The notes below the pieces were generated by a model. The model had not been told where the DNA came from, did no database searches, and saw nothing but the letters and a program-made list of their open reading frames with translations. DNA of 64,000 nt, from the NCBI RefSeq assembly GCF_000600975.2, contig NZ_KK088653.1:372501-436500 (forward strand), written 5' to 3'. Both the position numbers and the translations under genes were made by a program. Shown here one piece after another: positions 57,368-64,000 of the stretch (position 1 is its first letter; every line of letters starts with the position of its first letter). This stretch comes from Limimaricola hongkongensis DSM 17492. GTDB taxonomy: Bacteria > Pseudomonadota > Alphaproteobacteria > Rhodobacterales > Rhodobacteraceae.

Positions 57368-57484
57368 CGCGTTTCAGGATCGCTTTTGCCGGTCGCCCGC
57401 GGCCCGGCGCACCCGCGCGCCCCCTTTATGTCGCCGCCGCATGTCTTCATACCTTCGGCACGCGCAAGAGGGGGAGACAGGCCG

Positions 57485-57922
57485 ATGGCCGCACGGATTT
57501 TCATTCTCAACGGGCCGAACCTGAACCTTCTGGGGCAGCGGCAACCCGAGATCTACGGCCACGAGACCCTGGACGACGTGGCGCGCGACTGCGCGGCGCT
57601 GGCGGCCCAGCTCGGGTTGGAGACGGAACTGTTCCAGTCCAACCACGAGGGCGAGATCATCGACCAGATCCACCGCGCCCGCGCGGCGGCGGCGGGGATC
57701 ATCATCAACCCGGCCGCCTATACCCACACCTCCGTCGCCATCCTCGACGCGCTCAACGCTTTCGAGGGGCCGGTGCTGGAGGTGCATATCTCCAACGTCC
57801 ACAAGCGCGAGAGCTTCCGCCACCATTCCTATGTCTCGCTGCGCGCCGACGGGGTGATCGCGGGGTTCGGCGTGCAGGGCTACGCGCTGGCGCTGCGCCG
57901 CATGGCCGTGCTCTTGGGCTGA
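57485..57922 (+). CDS. aroQ: Type II 3-dehydroquinate dehydratase
   Basis: A 145-residue Aro[18 protein letters not shown] with catalytic Tyr, [12 protein letters not shown] and the [18 protein letters not shown] loop. Performs the third shikimate-pathway step in the cytoplasm. ATG 57485 follows a GGGGGAGA ribosome site. Usually functions as a dodecamer. No other shikimate gene lies adjacent. Confidence 0.95.
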   Translation: MAARIFILNGPNLNLLGQRQPEIYGHETLDDVARDCAALAAQLGLETELFQSNHEGEIIDQIHRARAAAAGIIINPAAYTHTSVAILDALNAFEGPVLEVHISNVHKRESFRHHSYVSLRADGVIAGFGVQGYALALRRMAVLLG

Positions 57923-57929
57923 TGCCCGT

Positions 57930-57960
57930 GCCCCGGCCCCCCGGGCAGGGGGGCCGGGGC
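57930..57960. terminator. Convergent terminator between aroQ and RND operon
   Basis: GCCCCGGCCCCCC (57930-57942) pairs perfectly with GGGGGGCCGGGGC (57948-57960) around GGGCA. It lies between two convergent genes and can stop transcription from either side. Confidence 0.82.
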
Positions 57961-57966
57961 GCCGCC

Positions 57967-60900
57967 TCATGCCGGGGCGGCGAGGGCCGCTTCCCGCGCC
58001 CGGCGTTCGCCGCGCGAGAAGAACAGGTCGTAGAACACCGGCGCCGCGATCAGGGTCAGCACGCTGGCAAAGGCCAGGCCGCCCATGATCGTGACCGCCA
58101 TCGACACGAAGAACGCATCCCCCAGAAGCGGCAGCATCCCGAGGATCGTCGTCGCCGCCGCCAGCACCACGGGCCGCAGGCGCGACACGCTGGCGGTGAC
58201 GATCGCCTCGCGCAGCGCCACGCCCTCGGCCCGGACGAGGTCGATCTCCTCGACCAGAACGATGCCGTTCTTGATCAGCATGCCCGACAGCGACAACAGG
58301 CCCAGAAGCGCCGTGAAGGTGAAGGGCAGCCCGGTGCCCAAGAGCCCCAGCGCCACGCCGTTGACCGACATCGGCACCAGCAGCCAGATGATCACCGGCT
58401 GGCGCACCGCGTTGAACAGCAGCACCGAGATCAGCACCATCACCAGAAGCGACAGCGGCAGCTGTTGCCCGAGGCTTTCCTGCGCCTCGGCGGAGTTCTC
58501 GAACTCGCCGCCCCAGTCGAGCGAATAGCCCGGCGGCACCTCGACGGCCTCGACCGCGTCGCGCACCTGCACGAACACCTCCGCCGCGGTGCGTTCGGGC
58601 GGGATGTCGGCGCCGACGGTGAGCGTGGGCACCCGGTCGCGGCGATGCACCAGCGTGTTGCGCACCTCGTGGCCCAGCTCGTCGATCACCTGCTCGATCG
58701 GCAGGAAATGCTGCCCGGTTTCGGACCAGACCGGTTGATCGCGCAACCCGGTCCCGGCGTCGCGCGGCTGGCGCACCACGATCGGGATCAGCCTCTCGCC
58801 TTCGCGGTAGAGTCCGCCCGCGATGCCGTCGGTGGCAAAGCGCAGCGCGGTGGCCACGTCGTCGCGGTCGACCCCGGCGCTCTGGGCGCGCTCGGTGGCA
58901 TAGTCGGGCCGGATCACCAGTTCGGGCTCGCGCCAGTTGGTGCGCGCGTCGAGGATGTCGGGCGAAGCGCCTTCCATCACCTCGATCACCCGGTCGCCGA
59001 TCTCGCGCAGCACTTCCGGGTCGGGGCCCGAGACGCGCATTTCGATCGGGTCGCCGCCGCCCGGCCCGAAGACCAGCCGCCGGGTGCGGAACTCGCCCGC
59101 GGGCAGCGCCTCGCGGCCGAATTCCTCGAGCGCGGCGGCCAGCGCCGGGATTTCCTCGATGCCCTCGGTGCGGATGATCATGTGCCCGTAGCTCGGGTTC
59201 GGCTTCTCGGCCGAGTAGGTGAGCATGAAGCGGGTCGCGCCGCCGCCGGCATAGGTCGTGTAGGAGACGACCTCGTCGCGCGCCGAAAGCCAGTCCTCGA
59301 CCCGCGCGAGATCGCGCGCGGTCTCCTGCACGGTGCTGCCCTGCGGCAGCTTGTAATGCACGAAGAACAGCGGCGTGTTGGAATTGGGGAAGAACTGCTG
59401 CCGGACCTGTCCGAAGCCGGCAAAGCAGACCACGGTGATCCCCACCAGCGCCGCCACCACCAGCCAGCGCGCGCGCAGCGCACCGCGCAAGGTCGCGGCA
59501 TAGGCCCGGAACAGCGCGCCGTCATAGGCGCCCGCGCCGCCCGCCGCGCCGCGCTTGAAGAAGTAATGCCCCAGCAGCGGCGTCACCGTGATCGCCAGCA
59601 CCCAGCTCAGCAGCAGCGAAATGCCGATCACGGCAAAGAGCGAGAACATGAATTCGCCCGTGGCGTCCGGGCTCAGCCCGATGCCGGCAAAGGCCATGAT
59701 GCCGATCACCGTCGCCCCCAGAAGCGGGATCTGTGTCTTGCCTGCGGTCTCGGTCGCCGCCTCGCGCGAGGATTTGCCGCCCAGCATCGCGATCTGCATG
59801 CCCTCGGCCACGACGATGGCGTTGTCGACCAGCATGCCCATCGCGATGATCAGCGCGCCGAGCGAGATGCGTTCCATCTCGATCGCGAAGATCGCCATGA
59901 AGAACAGCGTGCCGACCACGGTCAGCAGCAAGGTCGCGCCGACCACCACCGAGGCGCGCCAGCCCATGAACAGCGCCAGCACCGCCACCACGATGCCGAC
60001 CGACATGGCGAGGTTGACGAGAAAGGCGTTCGACGCCTCCTCGACCACCTCGTGCTGCTGGTAGATCGGGTTCAGTTCGACGCCAGACGGCATGTCGGCG
60101 AACAGCGTCGCGAGCCGCGCATCGACCCGCTTGCCGACCTCGACGATGTTCTCGGTCGACAGCCCCGCGACGCCGAAAGTGAAGGCCTCCGTGCCGTCAT
60201 GGCGCACGATCAGCGACGGCTGCTCGACCCGGCCGCGCTGCACCCGCGCCACGTCGTAGAGGTTGAGCACCTCGCCGCCGACGCCGACCGACAGGCCGGA
60301 GATGTCCGACACGCTGTCCGAGCCTTCGGGCGCCTCGATCACGGTGCGCTGGCCCTGGGCCTCGATCGAGCCCGCGGGCACGACCTCGTCGGCCTCGGAA
60401 ATCGCGCCGACCACCGCCTGTATCGGCAGGTTCTGCGCCACCGTGAGCGCCAGCTCCGGCTCCACGAAGATCGCCTCCTCGGGCAGCCCGGCGAGATCGA
60501 CATCGGCCACGCCGTCCACCGCCAGAAGCTCGCGCCGCAGATAGGTGGCGAGACGATGGATCTCGGCATCCTCGAAACCCGGCGCGGTGACGGCGTAGTA
60601 CAGGCCGAACACGTCGCCGAAGCTGTCATTGACCAAGGGCTCGCGCGTGCCGGGTGGCAGGTCGCGCGCCGCGTCGCGCACCCGCGCGCGCAGCTTGGTC
60701 CAGATGCCGGGCAGCTCGGTGCTGTCATAGGTCGATTTCATCTCGACCTCGATCAGCGACCGGCCCGGCTGGTTGACCGAGGTGATGCGGTCGACCTCGC
60801 CCATCTTCTGGATCGCGGATTCGAGCGGCTCGGACACCTCGCGCGCGACCTGTTCGGCCGAGGCGCCGGGATAGCCGGTGGAGATCACGGCGGCCTTGAT

Positions 60901-61023
60901 GGTGAAGGCGGGGTCTTCGAGACGACCCAGCGTGGCAAAGCCCCACAGCCCGCCCAGAAGGCAGCCGAGGATCAGAAGCCATGTCAGGATCGGTTTCTCG
61001 ATCGAGGCGCGTGCGATGTTCAT
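57967..61023 (-). CDS. RND efflux pump permease, HAE1-like
   Basis: A 1018-residue permease with 12 membrane segments and two large periplasmic loops. The proton-relay residues are visible: Asp in GMLVDNAIVVAEG (TM4) and Lys in GMLIKNGIVLVEE (TM10). The N-terminus (IEKPILTWLLILGCL) and RDLPPGTREPLVNDSFGDV are typical of HAE-type pumps. Encoded downstream of the MFP and MarR genes. Substrates unknown; likely drugs, solvents or metabolites. Confidence 0.92.
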   Translation of the reverse strand: MNIARASIEKPILTWLLILGCLLGGLWGFATLGRLEDPAFTIKAAVISTGYPGASAEQVAREVSEPLESAIQKMGEVDRITSVNQPGRSLIEVEMKSTYDSTELPGIWTKLRARVRDAARDLPPGTREPLVNDSFGDVFGLYYAVTAPGFEDAEIHRLATYLRRELLAVDGVADVDLAGLPEEAIFVEPELALTVAQNLPIQAVVGAISEADEVVPAGSIEAQGQRTVIEAPEGSDSVSDISGLSVGVGGEVLNLYDVARVQRGRVEQPSLIVRHDGTEAFTFGVAGLSTENIVEVGKRVDARLATLFADMPSGVELNPIYQQHEVVEEASNAFLVNLAMSVGIVVAVLALFMGWRASVVVGATLLLTVVGTLFFMAIFAIEMERISLGALIIAMGMLVDNAIVVAEGMQIAMLGGKSSREAATETAGKTQIPLLGATVIGIMAFAGIGLSPDATGEFMFSLFAVIGISLLLSWVLAITVTPLLGHYFFKRGAAGGAGAYDGALFRAYAATLRGALRARWLVVAALVGITVVCFAGFGQVRQQFFPNSNTPLFFVHYKLPQGSTVQETARDLARVEDWLSARDEVVSYTTYAGGGATRFMLTYSAEKPNPSYGHMIIRTEGIEEIPALAAALEEFGREALPAGEFRTRRLVFGPGGGDPIEMRVSGPDPEVLREIGDRVIEVMEGASPDILDARTNWREPELVIRPDYATERAQSAGVDRDDVATALRFATDGIAGGLYREGERLIPIVVRQPRDAGTGLRDQPVWSETGQHFLPIEQVIDELGHEVRNTLVHRRDRVPTLTVGADIPPERTAAEVFVQVRDAVEAVEVPPGYSLDWGGEFENSAEAQESLGQQLPLSLLVMVLISVLLFNAVRQPVIIWLLVPMSVNGVALGLLGTGLPFTFTALLGLLSLSGMLIKNGIVLVEEIDLVRAEGVALREAIVTASVSRLRPVVLAAATTILGMLPLLGDAFFVSMAVTIMGGLAFASVLTLIAAPVFYDLFFSRGERRAREAALAAPA

Positions 61024-61034
61024 GCCGTCCCCTC

Positions 61035-62069
61035 CTATTGCGGAAAGCCGGTGAAGCGGCGCACCGCCTCGCCGTCTTCGAGCCGGGACGCCCCCGCGGC
61101 GACGATTTCCTCGCCGCCCGAAAGACCGTCGGTGACGACGAAACCGCCATCCGCGCCCGGTTCGACCTCGACCGGGTGGGCGATGACGCGCGCGCCGTTT
61201 TCATCCTCCTGAAACAGCATGACCGACACGCTGCCATCGGCGGCGGGAACCAGCGCGGTCGTCGGCACCGGCAGCCCGGCCGCCCCGCCCGCGAGCTTTG
61301 CCGTCACCGTGACGGAGGAGCCCGGAAGCACCTGCGGTGCCGCGGCGGCGTCGAAGGAGAGCGTCAGGCGGAAGGTCTGGCCCACGGCGGTGGATTGCGA
61401 GGTGACCTCGGCGAGGCTCAGCGGATAGCTGTCGCTTCCGCCGGGAAACCGGGCGCTGAGCGCCATGTCGGGGTCGCGCCCGGCGCGCTGGAACAGGATC
61501 TCGGGCACTTCGATCTCGACCTGAAGCTCGGACATGTCGTGCAACCGCGCGACCGGCGTGCCCGCCGCGACAGTGGTGAAATTGGCCACGAGCCGTTCGG
61601 CCAGAAGCGCCTCGAACGGCGCCTGAAGACGCGCCTTTTCGCGCGCCCGCTCGGCGTCGCGCAGCTCCACCTGCGCCAGCGACGCGGCGGTGCGTGCGTC
61701 CTGCAGCGCCGCCTCGCTCACCGTGGAGCGGCTGAGCTGGCTCAGCCGCTCCAGGTCGCGATCGGCCTGATCCTTGCGCAGCTTGGCCTGCTCATGGGCC
61801 AGCTCGAACGGCTCGGGGTCGAGTGCGGCGACAAGGCCGCCATCGGCGACGGTTTCGCCTTCGAGCACCGGGTACTCGACGATCTGTCCGCCAACCTGGA
61901 AGGCGAGATCGACGGTCTGGCGCGCGGCGATGCGGCCAAAGAACTGGCGGCTGAGCCCGCCGGTCTCGGGCGACACCGTCACCAGCTTGACCGGACGGGG
62001 CGCGTCCTGTGCGACAGCCTGCCCCGCGCCGAGCGCGACGGTCAGGGCGGTGAGAAGAATGCGGATCAT
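61035..62069 (-). CDS. RND efflux periplasmic adaptor (membrane-fusion protein)
   Basis: A 344-residue adaptor with a signal peptide (MIRILLTALTVALGAGQAVAQ), a lipoyl-like half (FQVGGQIVEYPVLEGETVADGGLVAALDP), an alpha-helical hairpin rich in Ala/Gln/Arg and the second lipoyl and beta-barrel parts. It joins the RND permease to an outer-membrane channel. ATG 62069 overlaps the marR stop by 4 bp; the next gene follows after 11 bp. Confidence 0.9.
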   Translation of the reverse strand: MIRILLTALTVALGAGQAVAQDAPRPVKLVTVSPETGGLSRQFFGRIAARQTVDLAFQVGGQIVEYPVLEGETVADGGLVAALDPEPFELAHEQAKLRKDQADRDLERLSQLSRSTVSEAALQDARTAASLAQVELRDAERAREKARLQAPFEALLAERLVANFTTVAAGTPVARLHDMSELQVEIEVPEILFQRAGRDPDMALSARFPGGSDSYPLSLAEVTSQSTAVGQTFRLTLSFDAAAAPQVLPGSSVTVTAKLAGGAAGLPVPTTALVPAADGSVSVMLFQEDENGARVIAHPVEVEPGADGGFVVTDGLSGGEEIVAAGASRLEDGEAVRRFTGFPQ

Positions 62070-62518
62070 AGCGAAAATTCCTTCGGCAGGCCGGTGGCCC
62101 TGATGTGGTCGCGGCTCTTGAGAAGCAGCATGCCCAGCGTGTCGAGTTCGGTCTCGTCGAGGCCGGTGACCTCGCGCGAGACCCGGTCGAGCTGCTCGAT
62201 CATCTCGCGCCGCGCGGCGCGGCCGGCAGGCGCGAGTTCGAGCAACCAGGCGCGCCGGTCCTCGGGGTCGCGGCGCCGCGCGACCATGCCGCGCGCCTCC
62301 AGCCCGTCGGCCAGCGCCGTGACGCTCGATGGCAGGGCCTGCATCTCGCGGGCGAGATGCCCCATGCGGCACGGTGCGCCGAGCTTGAGCAGCAGAATAC
62401 GCTCCTGGTTCGACAGGTCGGCCAGGGGGCAGGCGAGACGCTCATGCAGCGCGCAATAGAGCAGCATGAGGGTGAGAAGCATCTCACCCCGCGCCGAATC
62501 GTCGGTGTCGTTCGCCAC
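62066..62518 (-). CDS. MarR-family regulator of the RND operon
   Basis: About 150 residues, with a winged-helix core (LSNQERILLLKLGAPCRMGHLAREM, LPSSVTALADGLEARGMVARRRDPEDRRA). The DPxDRR wing is the MarR hallmark. A GTG start at 62518 is chosen because AGGAG lies 8 bases upstream; the longer frame upstream has no better signal. First gene of the marR-MFP-RND operon, next to palindromes; probably an autorepressor released by pump substrates. Confidence 0.85.
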   Translation of the reverse strand: MANDTDDSARGEMLLTLMLLYCALHERLACPLADLSNQERILLLKLGAPCRMGHLAREMQALPSSVTALADGLEARGMVARRRDPEDRRAWLLELAPAGRAARREMIEQLDRVSREVTGLDETELDTLGMLLLKSRDHIRATGLPKEFSL

Positions 62519-62543
62519 GCTGTCATCTCCTGAAAACTGAACC

Positions 62544-62575
62544 GAACGGTATAGTTCATGATTTGAAACGTTCAA
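62544..62575. promoter_or_regulatory. Candidate MarR operators
   Basis: GAAC-N6-GTTC (62544-62557) and TTGAA-N3-TTCAA (62563-62575) are two adjacent inverted repeats in the 100-bp gap before marR. Both have half-site spacing suited to a winged-helix dimer. Confidence 0.5.
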
Positions 62576-62618
62576 GCCGGGAAATGATCGCCTTGTCGTG
62601 ATCGCGACCCGGCGCGGC

Positions 62619-64000
62619 CTAGCTCCGCCTTGCCGCGCCCCGGCGCATGGCGGCAAGGACGAACAGCGCCGCCAGCCCGGCTCCGGTCAGCCCGGCATAG
62701 ACGGGCAGGGCGCCCCAGAAGCCGCCGGGCAGCCCCGCCACGACCGGCGCCGCGCCGATCAGCGGGGGCCCGAGCAGCACCGCGAACAGCGCGGCACAAA
62801 GCCCCGCGCCGAGCCACCCGGCCCACAGCCCCCGGCGCAGCAGCCGCCGCGCCGACCGGATCATGCGCCCGATATCGGCACCGATCACCACCAGCGCCGG
62901 CACCACGAACAGCACCAGCACGAAGCCGAAGCCGAGACCGTAGACCAGCGTCACCACCGTCGGCTTGAGAAATTGCGCCTGCGCCGAGCCTTCATAGAGC
63001 AGCGGGCTCAGCCCCAGCACCGTGGTCGCGGTGGTGAGAAACACCGGGCGCAGCCGTTCGCAGGTGCCGTCGATCACCGACGGCACGAGACCGCGGTCGC
63101 GGGCATGTTCGTCGATCGTGGTGACCAGGACGATGGAGTCGTTGATGACGATCCCCACCATGCCGATCAGCCCGACCACCGAGAACATCGACAGCGGGAT
63201 GCCCCACCACGCATGGCCCCAGATCGCCCCGACCAGGCCGAAGGGCACGATCGACATGACGACGAGAGGCCGGCTCCAGCTGCCGAAGATCCAGGCCAGC
63301 ACGAGATAGATCCCCGTCAGGCACAGGATCAGCGCGACCTGCGCATCGCCGAGGAATTCGTCCTCCTGCTCGCTCAGCCCCGACAGCGCCGTCTGGACGC
63401 CGAAGCGGGCCTCGATGCCGGGCAGGATCTCGTCCTCGATCGCGGTCATGACCGCCGTCGCGCGGTCGGGGTCCGCATCATCGAGCCCGCCATTCACCGA
63501 CACCAGCAGCACGCCGTTCTCGCGTCGGAGCGTCGAGAAGCCGTCGCGCCGTTCGACCGTGACGATGTCGGCCAGCGGCAGCCAGTCGCCCGCGGCGCTG
63601 CGCAGCAGGGTCCGGTCGAGAAAATCGGCGGCGATCTCGTCCTCGGGCAGCTCGACCCGGATCGTCGCCTCCCGCGCGCCCACCGGGTAGCTCGCCGCTT
63701 CGATGCCGCCCAGCCGGTCGCGCAGCTCGGCCCCCAGCGCATCGATGTCGAAACCAAGCGCCCGCCCGCGCGCGGTGAGCGTCAGCCCGATCTCTTCCTT
63801 GTCCCAAGGCAGCGAATCCTCGAGCCCCGAAACCTCCGGGTAGGTCGCGAGCCTTGCCTTCAGCGCCTCGGCGGCGCGCTTGAGCGTTTCAGCCTGAGCC
63901 CCCGACAGCTGGATGTCGATGGCGTCGCCGCCGGGGCCGGACCCCCAGCTGCGAAAGCTGATGGTTTCGGCCGAGGGCAGGGTGACGATCTCGGATTGCA
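62619..64000 (-). CDS. Second RND-family permease, C-terminal part (cut by window edge)
   Basis: The open frame continues to the window end, giving about 460 residues of the C-terminal half of an RND permease: periplasmic PC2/DC portion, then membrane segments with VGLIGMVGIVINDSIVLVTTIDE, TCERLRPVFLTTATTVLGLSPLL. At TM10 the usual K-N is I-N-D, so the Lys of the classical proton relay is absent, as in some RND subgroups. An extra hydrophobic tail with two more possible helices follows TM12. It ends 100 bp before marR. Confidence 0.88.
   Translation of the reverse strand, partial: QSEIVTLPSAETISFRSWGSGPGGDAIDIQLSGAQAETLKRAAEALKARLATYPEVSGLEDSLPWDKEEIGLTLTARGRALGFDIDALGAELRDRLGGIEAASYPVGAREATIRVELPEDEIAADFLDRTLLRSAAGDWLPLADIVTVERRDGFSTLRRENGVLLVSVNGGLDDADPDRATAVMTAIEDEILPGIEARFGVQTALSGLSEQEDEFLGDAQVALILCLTGIYLVLAWIFGSWSRPLVVMSIVPFGLVGAIWGHAWWGIPLSMFSVVGLIGMVGIVINDSIVLVTTIDEHARDRGLVPSVIDGTCERLRPVFLTTATTVLGLSPLLYEGSAQAQFLKPTVVTLVYGLGFGFVLVLFVVPALVVIGADIGRMIRSARRLLRRGLWAGWLGAGLCAALFAVLLGPPLIGAAPVVAGLPGGFWGALPVYAGLTGAGLAALFVLAAMRRGAARRS

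Noticed and set aside
57922..61212. A 1096-codon plus-strand frame opposite the RND permease.
   Set aside because: Same GC-driven antisense artefact; no recognisable domain, and the minus strand has all RND motifs.

Overview
The window is high-GC DNA from an alphaproteobacterium, most likely Rhodobacterales (Rhodobacter/Paracoccus/Roseobacter type). Evidence for this is the PccR-pccB-pccA-scpA propionyl-CoA module, the imuA-imuB-dnaE2 mutasome, the direct-repeat LexA motif GTTC-N7-GTTC and the general gene style. Several stretches are visibly patchy: transposase remnants, a tRNA fragment and lower-GC genes mark horizontally acquired or rearranged DNA.

Layout. 1-6.4 kb: the tail of a tyrosine integrase, a gamma-glutamylcyclotransferase-like gene, the SOS mutagenesis cassette imuA-imuB-dnaE2 (minus strand) and a 3' tRNA-Phe fragment that looks like an attachment-site scar. 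6.4-13 kb: a decayed region, a membrane glycosylation trio (DUF6077-like membrane protein, GT2 glycosyltransferase, GtrA), a PAP2 phosphatase and IS5/IS3 scars. 13-21.3 kb: a beta-glucoside locus with GH1 glucosidase, a peptide-type ABC transporter and a divergent LacI regulator with two operator-like palindromes. 21.7-23 kb: an RTX protein. 23.6-25.9 kb: a periplasmic rhodanese, a YeeE/YedE thiosulfate-type importer and a tiny exported protein.

26-39.8 kb is the most interesting part. A complete coenzyme F420 biosynthesis operon (cofG-cofH-cofD-cofC-cofE, each joined by a 4-bp overlap) continues into an F420:NADPH oxidoreductase (npdG), one Mer-like F420-dependent LLM oxidoreductase and a RutR-like regulator. 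It is divergent from a beta-alanine/pyruvate-type aminotransferase, an N-carbamoyl amino acid amidohydrolase, a dihydropyrimidinase and an NCS1 nucleobase/hydantoin transporter. The normal first enzyme of reductive pyrimidine catabolism (PreT/PreA or DPD) is absent from the cluster. I infer that the F420 enzyme may supply that step: NADPH to F420H2 via NpdG, then reduction of uracil/thymine or a related heterocycle, ring opening, decarbamoylation and transamination. The propionyl-CoA module lies directly downstream at 39.8-47 kb and could take the thymine-derived product.

47-64 kb: an NCS2-type permease, an MFS transporter, O-acetylhomoserine sulfhydrylase, a PepSY-like small protein, a GGDEF-EAL protein overlapping a PilZ protein, a cold-shock protein, AroQ, and an RND efflux locus (RND permease, membrane-fusion protein, MarR regulator and a second, edge-truncated RND permease).

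All calls come from reading sequence and protein motifs; no database search was run. Functions of transporters, regulators and the LLM enzyme are inferred from family and context.
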